Shown here: positions 31,711 through 38,618 of the stretch, in pieces
How the letters are laid out: the number at the start of each line of letters is the position of its first letter
How positions within the stretch are numbered: the first letter of the stretch is position 1
Assembly: GCA_016875015.1 (NCBI GenBank)
Contig: VGSJ01000020.1
Span: 1 to 41,365, forward strand
Origin: Deltaproteobacteria bacterium
Lineage (GTDB): Bacteria > Desulfobacterota > Desulfobaccia > Desulfobaccales > 0-14-0-80-60-11
Length of the DNA stretch: 41,365 nt
Direction: 5' to 3'
Made by a program: the position numbers and the translations under genes
Notes under the pieces: model-generated
Databases searched by the model: none
What the model was told of the DNA's origin: nothing
Seen by the model: the letters and a program-made list of their open reading frames with translations, nothing else

Positions 31711-32142
31711 ATGGATATCACCTTACCCCGCCACTTGAAAATCGCCAACTGGTCGGTTTTGGCGGTGCTGGTCCTGGCCGGGTTCTTCTGGCGCGGCCGG
31801 GAATTTGCCCTGGGAATCCTGGTGGGGGGGCTGGTGATCGGCATCAACTTTCACCTCCTCCATTATGCCCTGCGGGGCACCCTGGAGCAGCTGGCCCAGG
31901 ATCCCCAGGAGGGCTCAAGCCGGGCTAAGGCCTGGTTCGCCGGCCGGCAGTTGCTGCGCTTTTTGGCGCTGTTGGTGATTATTTTTCTGTTAGTCAGTTT
32001 TGGCTGGGTCAATATCTTCGGGCTGTTGGTGGGCCTGTCCACCGTAGTCCTGACCTTGATGCTGGCCGCGCTTCACGAAACGATCAAGCTCAAGAATAAG
32101 GAGGCAAACCCGTCCCATGGAACACCCCATTCTATTTCTTGA
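31711..32142 (+). CDS. atpI: ATP synthase subunit I
   Basis: A 143-residue membrane protein of the ATP_synt_I type, with four spans (about residues 11-27, 33-50, 80-100, 103-122). In F0 operons this protein is thought to assist c-ring assembly. GAGG at 31701-31704 fits ATG 31711; GTG 31699 is in frame but overlaps the previous stop. The last 26 bp overlap atpB, pointing to translational coupling. Confidence 0.82.
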   Translation: MDITLPRHLKIANWSVLAVLVLAGFFWRGREFALGILVGGLVIGINFHLLHYALRGTLEQLAQDPQEGSSRAKAWFAGRQLLRFLALLVIIFLLVSFGWVNIFGLLVGLSTVVLTLMLAALHETIKLKNKEANPSHGTPHSIS

Positions 32143-32794
32143 CCTACTCCAGGAATTTTTTAAGACCCATATCCCGCCACACGTCACCTACGCCTGGCTC
32201 ATCATGCTCCTATTGATGGGTTTGGGGCTCCTGGCCAGCCGGCAGATTTCCCTGGTGCCCAAGGGCGCCCAGAACGTCTTTGAACTGATCATCAGCAGCC
32301 TGGAAGAGTTTATGGTGGAGATTACCGGCGAAGAAGGCCGCGCCTTTTTCCCCTATATCTGCACCGCGTTCCTGTTCATCGCCTGCTGCAACCTCATCGG
32401 CCTGCTGCCGGGGTTCTTGTCCCCCACGGCCAATATCAATACGACCCTGGCTTTAGCCCTGTGTACCTTCGTATTCACCCACTACCTGGGAGTCAAGTAC
32501 CACGGGGTCAAGTATGTCAAGCACTTCCTGGGACCCGTTCCGGCCCTGGCGCCGCTGTTCTTCCCCATCGAGATCATCGGGCACTTCGCCCGGGTGCTCT
32601 CCCTGACCTTGCGTCTTTTCGGCAATATCATGGGGGAAGATCTGGTCCTGGCGATCCTCTTGTTCCTGGCCGGGCCGTTCCTGGCCCCGTTACCCATGAT
32701 GTTCCTGGTGGCCTTCACCAGCGTCATGCAGGCCTTTGTTTTCACGTTGCTGTCCATGATGTACTTTGCCGGTTCCATGGAGCACGCTCATTAA
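32117..32794 (+). CDS. atpB: F0F1 ATP synthase subunit a
   Basis: A 225-residue subunit a, the ion-channel part of F0. The essential arginine is R166 in LSLTLRLFGNIMGED. Other conserved pieces are LVPKGAQNVFELI, NLIGLLPGFLSPTANINTTLALAL and HYLGVKYHGVKYVKHF. Five to six membrane spans are visible. The ribosome site AAGGAGG is 12-13 nt upstream, inside atpI, which is a little distant. The gene forms an operon with atpZ, atpI and atpE; the b, b', delta and F1 genes are not in the window. Confidence 0.94.
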   Translation: MEHPILFLDLLQEFFKTHIPPHVTYAWLIMLLLMGLGLLASRQISLVPKGAQNVFELIISSLEEFMVEITGEEGRAFFPYICTAFLFIACCNLIGLLPGFLSPTANINTTLALALCTFVFTHYLGVKYHGVKYVKHFLGPVPALAPLFFPIEIIGHFARVLSLTLRLFGNIMGEDLVLAILLFLAGPFLAPLPMMFLVAFTSVMQAFVFTLLSMMYFAGSMEHAH

Positions 32795-32802
32795 TAACGA
32801 TG

Positions 32803-32855
32803 TAGCCGCAGGCTTTAGCCTGCGCCCGCACAGGCTGGAAGCCTGTGCCACTAAA
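32803..32855. repeat. Paired stem-loops between atpB and atpE
   Basis: Two adjacent hairpins, GCAGGCTTTAGCCTGC (32814-32829 region) and GCACAGGCTGGAAGCCTGTGC (about 32828-32850), followed by CACTAAAATCT. The second matches repeats near 38395-38468 and 39754-39775. They sit in the atpB-atpE gap and may affect relative expression of the c subunit. Confidence 0.7.
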
Positions 32856-32910
32856 ATCTTGGAAGAAGGCCAATTCACATATCTCAACATCATTTAAGGA
32901 GGTTTTAGCA

Positions 32911-33285
32911 ATGAGAAAATCCCTGGTTCTTGGACTGAGCATGCTGGTAACCCTGCTCTGGGCTTCCCTGGCTTTGGCGGCTGAGCCCGCAGGCAGTTCT
33001 GCCGCTAGCTTGGGCGGCTTTTTCAGCTATGCGGTGATGGCCGCCGGCTTCGCTATCGGCATTGCCGCTTTCGGCACCGGCATCGGCCAGGGCCTGGCCA
33101 TTAAGAGCTCGGTGGAAGGCATCGCCCGTAACCCCGAGGCTTCCGGAAAAATCACCGTCACCATGCTGATCGGTCTCGCCCTGATCGAGTCTCTGTGTAT
33201 TTACGCTCTGGTCGTCGCCCTGATCATCCTGTACGCGTACCCCATGACCAAACCCATTGCCACGGCTCTGGGCTTCAAGATGTAA
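32911..33285 (+). CDS. atpE: F0F1 ATP synthase subunit c with signal peptide
   Basis: A 124-residue c subunit, longer than the usual 75-90 because of a cleavable-looking N-terminal signal (residues 1-23, [21 protein letters not shown], cut near ALAA). The mature hairpin has helix 1 with GIGQG (Q60), the loop ARNPEAS and helix 2 with the ion-binding E93 in [12 protein letters not shown]60, E93, S94 and Y98 line up with Q32, E65, S66 and Y70 of the Na+-binding c subunit of Propionigenium/Ilyobacter; position 95 is Leu rather than Thr. A strong AAGGAGG site precedes the ATG, suiting the high c:a stoichiometry. Confidence 0.95.
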   Translation: MRKSLVLGLSMLVTLLWASLALAAEPAGSSAASLGGFFSYAVMAAGFAIGIAAFGTGIGQGLAIKSSVEGIARNPEASGKITVTMLIGLALIESLCIYALVVALIILYAYPMTKPIATALGFKM

Positions 33286-33300
33286 GTAACTGAAAGTCGG

Positions 33301-33326
33301 AAGGGGGGCCTGGCGCCCCCCTTTTT
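33301..33326 (+). terminator. Rho-independent terminator after atpE
   Basis: The arms AAGGGGGGC and GCCCCCCTT enclose a short loop and are followed by a T-run, ending the F0 operon 16 bp after the atpE stop. Confidence 0.85.
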
Positions 33327-33337
33327 ACCGAGCAGCT

Positions 33338-33355
33338 TTGTGTAAAAATCCACAA
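33338..33355 (+). promoter_or_regulatory. Rex operator upstream of rex
   Basis: TTGTG-N8-CACAA, 18 bp in all (TTGTGTAAAAATCCACAA), exactly fits the known Rex consensus. It lies 60 bp before ATG 33398 and just after the atpE terminator. It should mediate NADH/NAD-sensitive autoregulation of rex. The -10/-35 elements are not obvious. Confidence 0.75.
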
Positions 33356-33397
33356 ATAGAGCAGGGCCCTCGTAACAGCTAACTTATGCGGTCAGCG

Positions 33398-34033
33398 ATG
33401 AAATTCTCCAAAATTCCCGCCGCCACCATTACCCGTTTGTCCATTTACTCCCGCTATCTCGAGACCCTGGCCCAGGAAGGGGTCAAAATCATCGCCTCGG
33501 ACAAGCTGGCCCAGAAGTGCGGCATCAACCCCGCCCAGATCCGCAAGGACCTGGCTTACTTCGGGGAGTTCGGCATCCGGGGGGTGGGCTATTTTGTTAA
33601 GGAGCTGCTCTTCGAGATCAGGCGCATCCTGGGCCTCAACAAGATCTGGAAGATGGCTCTGGTGGGGATCGGGAACCTGGGGTCGGCGCTGCTGGCCCAT
33701 CAAAATTTCATCCGCCAGGGCTACGAGTTCGTGGCGGTCTTCGACGTCGACCCGGCCAAGGTGGGACGCCGGGTGCCCAGCGGCCAGATCATCCACTCCG
33801 TGGACGACCTGGAGACGGTGGTCAAGGACAAAGGAGTGGAGATCGGGGTCATCGCCATCCCCGCCGCCAAGGCCCAAATGGCGGCCTTGCGCCTCATCAC
33901 CTCCGGCGTCAAAGCCATCCTCAATTTTGCCCCCACCCAACTCCAGGTCCCGGAAGGCATGGCAGTGGAAAACGTCGACTTCACCGTCAAACTGGACAAC
34001 CTGGCCTACAACCTCACCATGGGTGAGGGGTGA
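33398..34033 (+). CDS. rex: Redox-sensing transcriptional repressor Rex
   Basis: A 211-residue Rex: an N-terminal winged helix (KIPAATITRLSIYSRYLE, ASDKLAQKCGINPAQIRKDLAYFGEFGIRGVGY) and a Rossmann domain with the NAD(H) motif VGIGNLGSAL near residue 89. The C-terminal swapped helix ends DNLAYNLTM. Rex releases DNA when NADH rises, so it derepresses anaerobic or respiratory genes. ATG 33398 matches the family N-terminus; ATG 33386 would add four residues. Neither has a clear ribosome site. A Rex box upstream implies autoregulation. Confidence 0.95.
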   Translation: MKFSKIPAATITRLSIYSRYLETLAQEGVKIIASDKLAQKCGINPAQIRKDLAYFGEFGIRGVGYFVKELLFEIRRILGLNKIWKMALVGIGNLGSALLAHQNFIRQGYEFVAVFDVDPAKVGRRVPSGQIIHSVDDLETVVKDKGVEIGVIAIPAAKAQMAALRLITSGVKAILNFAPTQLQVPEGMAVENVDFTVKLDNLAYNLTMGEG

Positions 34034-34034
34034 A

Positions 34035-34085
34035 GCTAGCCGTCAGCAGTCAGCTTTCAGTAGTCAGCTTTCAGTAGTCAGCAAA
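34035..34085. repeat. Tandem CAGTCAGCTTTCAG repeats
   Basis: The words GTCAGCAGTCAGCTTTCAG, TAGTCAGCTTTCAG and TAGTCAGCAAA occur in tandem directly after the rex stop. They belong to the repeat family seen before tauE and the two kinases. Confidence 0.75.
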
Positions 34086-34152
34086 TAAGCCCGCGCCCAA
34101 TTATCCGTCGCCGAAAATCAGTTTTCGATTTAATCAGAGGTTTTGTTGGTGG

Positions 34153-34177
34153 CACCGGCATCTTGCCGGTGTTTTTT
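34153..34177 (+). terminator. Terminator downstream of rex
   Basis: A perfect 8-bp stem CACCGGCA/TGCCGGTG with a 3-base loop, followed by TTTTTT. It ends rex transcription. The stretch 34178-34418 shows nothing else I can identify. Confidence 0.85.
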
Positions 34178-34418
34178 GGTTTGGCGGGGGCCGAGAGCGT
34201 GTCGGCCTTTAAAATTTTGAGGCCAGGATAGGCAATTAAATCCGAACGTCGCTCATCTGCCGCGGTGAACGTCCATCATAAACCCCAGCACAGGCAGACA
34301 GAGCCTATACTTTCAGGCAATTCTGGGGGATAAAATCCGAGGTTGACCGGGGGTTGACCGAGATGATCGAACCAAAATTTTCAGGGAAGGAAAATGAGGG
34401 CCAACTACCTGGAATAGC

Positions 34419-34493
34419 TGGAGGCGGCATCCGGATTCGAACCGGAGAATAACGGTTTTGCAGACCGCTGCCTTACCTCTTGGCTATGCCGCC
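34419..34493 (-). tRNA. tRNA-Cys (anticodon GCA)
   Basis: A 75-nt minus-strand tRNA including encoded CCA. The acceptor stem is GGCGGCA/TGCCGCC with discriminator U. The anticodon loop CTGCAAA gives GCA. The T-arm is CCGGTTCGAATCCGG. It lies 2 bp after tRNA-Gly in the same transcript. Confidence 0.96.
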
Positions 34494-34495
34494 TC

Positions 34496-34570
34496 TGGAG
34501 CGGGAAACGGGATTTGAACCCGCGACTTCGACCTTGGCAAGGTCGCACTCTACCGCTGAGTTATTCCCGC
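34496..34570 (-). tRNA. tRNA-Gly (anticodon GCC)
   Basis: A 75-nt minus-strand tRNA including CCA. The acceptor stem is GCGGGAA/TTCCCGC with discriminator U. The anticodon loop TTGCCAA gives GCC. The T-arm is GCGGGTTCAAATCCCG. It is the first gene of a Gly-Cys tRNA operon. Confidence 0.97.
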
Positions 34571-34579
34571 TCGCTCTAT

Positions 34580-34609
34580 TTATGTCTTAAAAATCGGCCC
34601 ACTTGTCAA
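34580..34609 (-). promoter_or_regulatory. Promoter of the tRNA-Gly/Cys operon
   Basis: On the minus strand TTGACA (34609-34604) is followed by about 17-19 bp and then an A/T-rich GACATAAAT region at 34580-34587 as a -10 element. The tRNA begins about 10 nt further on. Confidence 0.5.
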
Positions 34610-34758
34610 GGGGAAAATTGCCTGCCGGCGAAGAAGATAGATCAAAAGGGGGGTTAGCCGGGGCGCCCCCCGGCTTCCGGGGTCCTCCAAGCCTTTTGCC
34701 TGGGCCGGCCATCACTAAATCCCTTCCCCGAGCGCCAGGACCGCGATACAATGCCGTT

Positions 34759-36015
34759 ATGGCGGCGTTATTAGAAGAGATCAAAGCCCGGGCCCAGGGT
34801 CTGGAAGCTGAATTGGTGGCCCGGCGCCGGGAGTTGCATCAACACCCGGAGCTCTCTCACCAGGAGGAGCGCACCGGGAAGGTGGTAGCGGCATATCTCC
34901 GGGATTTGGGCCTCAGGGTAAAAACCGGCATCGCCGGCCACGGGGTGGTGGGGGTCCTTGAGGGGGGCCGCCCCGGGCGGGCGGTGGCCTGGCGGGCCGA
35001 CATGGACGCCCTGCCCATCGCCGAGAAGGTTAATCTTCCCTGGCGCTCACAGGTGGAGGGCGTCATGCACGCCTGCGGGCATGACTTTCACGTGAGCATC
35101 GCCCTGGGCGCGGCCCGGCTGCTCAGCGAGTTCAAAGACCGCCTGGCCGGGCACTACGTCTTTATCTTCCAGCCCGCCGAAGAGGGCCCGCCCGTGGGCG
35201 ACAGCGGCGCCAAGGGAATGGTGGCCGCCGGCGTCCTTTCTAACCCCAAGGTGGCCGCGGTGTGCGCCCTCCACGTGGCCCCTAACCTGGATGTGGGCCA
35301 CATCCGCTACGGTCCGGGAGTGGTGATGGCCGGGGCCGACCGCATTATCCTGACCGTCACCGGCAAGTCGGTCCACGGCGCCACGCCCCACCGGGGGGTG
35401 GATCCAATCCTGGTGACGGCCCAGGCGCTCAACCAGATTCAGGGCTTCCTGGCCCAGCAGATCGACGCCCGGTCCCCCAAGATCCTCACCTTCGGCCGCA
35501 TTCAGGGGGGCAACCGCTTCAATATCCTGGCGGATGAGGTCACCCTGGAAGGCAGCCTCCGCTATCTCCAGGAATCAGTGCGCCAGGAGGTCTTAAACGG
35601 CCTGCGGCGGCAGTTCGCGGGGCTCTCCCAGGCCACCGGGGCCGAGATCAATCTCACGGTGGAACCCCTGTTCCCCATGCTCAAAAACGACCCGGAGCTC
35701 ACGGACCAGGCGGAACAGGTGCTCCGAACCCTGCTGGGCGCGCCGCGCCTCAAACTGCTGCGCCCGGCTATGGGCAGCGAGGACTTCCCCTACTTTGCCG
35801 CCCGGGCGCCGGGCTTCTATTTTTTCCTGGGGGTTCGCACCCCCGGGGGCCGGGCCCAGGCCCTGCACTCGCCCCACTTCAATCCCGACGAAGCCGCTCT
35901 GCCCTGCGGCCTCACGGCCGCGGCGGGGCTGCTGGCCTGCCTGGCCGAACCGCAGTTTCCCCTCCGGCGGTCTGCAGGTCCGGTGACTCAGGAAGAAGAG
36001 CCGGGGGTTATGTAG
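34759..36015 (+). CDS. M20 family amidohydrolase
   Basis: A 418-residue metallo-amidohydrolase of the M20D group (hippurate hydrolase, N-acyl-amino-acid or IAA-conjugate amidohydrolase type). It cleaves an N-acyl or amide bond. Metal ligands are visible: C106 and H108 in HACGHDFH, the EE pair in FQPAEEGPPVG, H in ALHVAP, and the C-terminal MGSEDFPYF. The dimerisation domain spans about residues 190-305 (GKSVHGATPHRGVDP). ATG 34759 is chosen because family similarity begins there; the open frame upstream to 34603 is Pro/Gly-rich and unconserved. A TACAAT word ends 7 nt before the ATG, so a leaderless mRNA is possible. Confidence 0.9.
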   Translation: MAALLEEIKARAQGLEAELVARRRELHQHPELSHQEERTGKVVAAYLRDLGLRVKTGIAGHGVVGVLEGGRPGRAVAWRADMDALPIAEKVNLPWRSQVEGVMHACGHDFHVSIALGAARLLSEFKDRLAGHYVFIFQPAEEGPPVGDSGAKGMVAAGVLSNPKVAAVCALHVAPNLDVGHIRYGPGVVMAGADRIILTVTGKSVHGATPHRGVDPILVTAQALNQIQGFLAQQIDARSPKILTFGRIQGGNRFNILADEVTLEGSLRYLQESVRQEVLNGLRRQFAGLSQATGAEINLTVEPLFPMLKNDPELTDQAEQVLRTLLGAPRLKLLRPAMGSEDFPYFAARAPGFYFFLGVRTPGGRAQALHSPHFNPDEAALPCGLTAAAGLLACLAEPQFPLRRSAGPVTQEEEPGVM

Positions 36016-36160
36016 TCCGGCCGGATCTTAACCGGGCCATGATGAAAGATTTCCAGAGCGCCAAGGTTGGCGTATAATCTCGGTTAAGGGAACCCGGCTC
36101 CTCACCTTTCCGCAGAGCGAGCCCCGGGTTGCGCCGCATATTTCATTCAAGGAGTGCTTC

Positions 36161-37330
36161 GTGACGTACCCGTGTTTTCGATTGTCCACCCGGATATTTG
36201 TCCCCCTGCTGGCGACCGTCTTCGCTTTGGCGCTCATCCTGGCAGGCTTCCCGAACGACCGGCCCCGCAACCTCAAGGCGGCCGAGAAGGCGACGAGCGA
36301 ACCCGCAGCCCCGGCGCTGGCCCCCGACGCCGCCACCCCGCCGCAGGCTCCCAGCGCCGCCCCGCAGGGTCCTCCGGCCAAAACCAAGAAAGTTGCTAAG
36401 GGCAAGAAGGCCGCCAAGCAGGCCAAATGGCAACAGGCCCCACCTCCCGGGAAAATAGCCCCCCCGGGGAAATATAACGCCGGCGAGGACCCCGAGTATG
36501 CGGAACGGTGCGGCTGGCCGGTGAAATTCCCGCCGCCGCTGCCGGGTTCGATCCTGCCGGAGAAGCGGATCGTCGCCTATTACGGCAACCCGCTGTCCAA
36601 GCGGATGGGGGCGCTGGGCGAGTACCCCAAGGACGAGATGCTGCGGCGGCTGAAGGGGGAAGTGGCCAGATGGGAGGCGGCGGATCCGTCGCTGCCGGTA
36701 CAGCCAGCCCTCCACCTGGTCACGGTAGTGGCGCAGGGAGAGCCGGGTAAGGCCGGTAAGTACCGGATGCTTATGCCGGACAAAGTCGTCAACCAGGTGC
36801 ACGACTGGGCCAAAGAGGCCAACGCCATCCTGTTCATCGACATCCAGACCGGCCATGACAACATCCGCACTATCCTGCCGCGCTTCGAGTGGATGCTGAA
36901 AAATCCGGACGTGCACCTGGGGATCGACCCGGAGTTCAACATGATCAAGAGCGGCAAGAAGCCGGGGTCCAAGATCGGCACCTATGACGCGGCGGACATC
37001 AACTTTGCCTCCGGCTACCTCCAGGACCTGGTGAAAAAGTACAATATCCCGCCGAAGGTGTTCGTAGTGCACCGCTTTACTCGCAACATGGTCACCAATG
37101 CCAAAAGTATCGTGGTCCGTCCCGAAGTGCAGATCGTCATGCACATGGACGGCTGGGGCGCCCCCTGGCTGAAGCGGGATTCGTACCGGGATTACGTTGT
37201 GGCCGAGCCGGTTCAGTTTACCGGCTTTAAGCTCTTCTATCACAACGACACCAAGAAAGGCGACCCGCTGATGACGCCGCAGGATATCCTAAAGCTGAAC
37301 CCCAAGCCGATTTACATCCAGTACCAGTAA
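36161..37330 (+). CDS. Secreted TIM-barrel-like protein of unknown function
   Basis: A 389-residue exported protein. It has a signal anchor or peptide at residues 8-28 (FVPLLATVFALALILAGF), then a low-complexity Ala/Pro/Lys linker (about 38-105) and a globular domain (about 120-389). That domain resembles a family common in Gram-positive lipoproteins: RIVAYYGNPLSKRMGALGEYP, then PALHLVTVVAQGEPG, ILFIDIQTG and VHLGIDPEFNM. Strand/helix alternation and carboxylates after strands suggest a glycosidase-like barrel, but no activity is known. GTG 36161 is preceded by AAGGAG at 6-nt spacing. Confidence 0.7.
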   Translation: MTYPCFRLSTRIFVPLLATVFALALILAGFPNDRPRNLKAAEKATSEPAAPALAPDAATPPQAPSAAPQGPPAKTKKVAKGKKAAKQAKWQQAPPPGKIAPPGKYNAGEDPEYAERCGWPVKFPPPLPGSILPEKRIVAYYGNPLSKRMGALGEYPKDEMLRRLKGEVARWEAADPSLPVQPALHLVTVVAQGEPGKAGKYRMLMPDKVVNQVHDWAKEANAILFIDIQTGHDNIRTILPRFEWMLKNPDVHLGIDPEFNMIKSGKKPGSKIGTYDAADINFASGYLQDLVKKYNIPPKVFVVHRFTRNMVTNAKSIVVRPEVQIVMHMDGWGAPWLKRDSYRDYVVAEPVQFTGFKLFYHNDTKKGDPLMTPQDILKLNPKPIYIQYQ

Positions 37331-37362
37331 GAGCGGGTCGAATGTAGTCGGAAAGCCAAAAG

Positions 37363-37394
37363 AGGGGAGGCCGCCTTGCCAGGGCGGCCTTCCC
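37363..37394 (+). terminator. Probable terminator after the TIM-barrel-like gene
   Basis: The arms GGGGAGGCCGCC and GGGCGGCCTTCCC form a strong GC stem 33 bp after the stop. There is no T-run, so it may act as a stabilising hairpin instead. Confidence 0.5.
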
Positions 37395-37434
37395 GTTACA
37401 TTTCAGCGTTAATTACCTCCGGCATGACCGGGTA

Positions 37435-37536
37435 ATACCGTGTTCCCTTTGAAATGAAACAAACCATCCAGATAACCTATTGATATCTCTCGTAGGGGCG
37501 GGTTTCAAACCCGCCCCTACAAAACGAACACGGTAT
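37435..37536. mobile_element. 102-bp MITE-like element, copy 3
   Basis: Identical to the copies at 8652 and 16034, in the same orientation. It lies between a hairpin and the second copy of the ~160-bp repeat, in intergenic DNA. Confidence 0.85.
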
Positions 37537-37548
37537 AAGCCGCAGTTA

Positions 37549-37722
37549 TAGCGGTTGCCACAAATTCTTGCCGCTTCCTGATGCCAAAATCCCCCGCAAG
37601 CCCCCTTTTTCAAAGTGGGACTTTCAAAGGAATTCCGCTAAGTTTCCCCCTTTGGAAAAGGGGGGTCGGGGGATTTTGGTTTGTGGAGCAGGCGCCGTAA
37701 CGGAAAAAACTTTTGACAATCG
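37549..37722. repeat. ~160-bp dispersed repeat, copy 2
   Basis: It starts TAGCGGTTGCCACAAATTC and matches 12983-13146 with several substitutions and a short insertion near CCCCCGCAAGCC. It ends near AACTTTTGACAATC. Confidence 0.75.
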
Positions 37723-37782
37723 CCCTAGTTGCGGTAAATTCCGGTGGGGCGGGCCTCCGGGCGGGCCGGCGATATGAGTCTG

Positions 37783-38319
37783 TCAGTCTGACGGGGGCCT
37801 GGAGCGTTTCAGCCAGGCCGGGGTGACCGCCTCGGGGATGGCGTCCCCGTCGGGGATGTAGGGTTTCAGGTCCAGGATGGGGGTGCCGTCGTGCGCGTCC
37901 AGGTCCGCCACCTCAACGACGTTGCCCTCCACCTTGATGATGCGGCAGGCGGTGAAGCCGATGAGGTTGGGGCGCACCGGGGCCCGGCAGGCGAAGACGC
38001 CGGTCAGGGGGTTGGCCGGGTCCCGGCGGGGGTGCACCTGGAGGGTCCGGCGCTCCTCCGGGTTGTCGTTTTCGTGGAACCAGTAGAACACCCAGAGGTG
38101 GGAAAAATCCTGGAGGCCGGTGAGGGCCGGGGCATATTCCGGGAACACCGAAAGCCAGGCGCGCTGGCCCTGTTTCTTGACCACGCCGACCGGAGAGAGA
38201 CAGATGGATTTGATGGCGGTTCTCCTTGCGTCTTTAAGCGTTGGGCCGGGTTCTTCAGCATAGAGGGGGGCTGAACCGAGTAATACTCCGATCACGCCGC
38301 AAATCGCTAAAAACCGCAT
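37783..38319 (-). CDS. TrmO/TsaA-domain protein with a signal peptide
   Basis: A 178-residue protein. Residues 1-21 (MRFLAICGVIGVLLGSAPLYA) form a classical signal peptide with cleavage after LYA. The rest is a UPF0066/TsaA (TrmO) domain: SPVGVVKKQGQRAWLSVFPEYAPALTGLQDFSHLWVFYWFH, GVFACRAPVRPNLIGFTACRI, VEVADLDAHDGTPILDLKPYIP. Cytoplasmic TrmO methylates t6A37 of tRNA with SAM. An exported version cannot do that, so this one must have another role or the signal acts as an anchor. GGAG about 10 nt before the ATG is a weak ribosome site. It stands alone, convergent with the 36161-37330 gene. Confidence 0.85.
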   Translation of the reverse strand: MRFLAICGVIGVLLGSAPLYAEEPGPTLKDARRTAIKSICLSPVGVVKKQGQRAWLSVFPEYAPALTGLQDFSHLWVFYWFHENDNPEERRTLQVHPRRDPANPLTGVFACRAPVRPNLIGFTACRIIKVEGNVVEVADLDAHDGTPILDLKPYIPDGDAIPEAVTPAWLKRSRPPSD

Positions 38320-38394
38320 GGTCGCTCACTCCAAGACTCAATGAGCAGATGTTTTTCTGGTGTCCAAGCTCCTGTTCCAAAAAGTTCTTTAAAT

Positions 38395-38468
38395 TGGTGG
38401 CACAGGCTTTCCAGCCTGTGTCAAGGAAGCAGGTTAGCCGTGCACAGCCTGGAAAGGCTGTGCCACCA
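38395..38468. repeat. Large inverted stem-loop repeat
   Basis: The 26-bp arms TGGTGGCACAGGCTTTCC... (38395-38420) and ...GGAAAGGCTGTGCCACCA (38443-38468) pair with two mismatches around a 22-bp loop, and each arm folds on itself as well. Each arm is a member of the ACAGGCTGGAAAGCCTGT family. The rest of 38320-38618 contains no gene. Confidence 0.75.
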
Positions 38469-38618
38469 GCCAATACCAGCTTTTCATGCTTTACGGGTGT
38501 GCCAAAGGCTCATGAGTTACTGCTTGGACACGAGAATGGCATTATCGGGGCCCCCGCGGCCCAGGTGTTCCGGCCACAACCCCCTTTTACGGGGTTTGGG
38601 GGAGGGCGGCAGGGGCGC

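Noticed and set aside
34603-34758. N-terminal extension of the amidohydrolase from TTG 34603
   Set aside because: The extension is Pro/Gly-rich and unconserved, and overlaps the promoter region of the divergent tRNA operon. ATG 34759 begins where family similarity begins.
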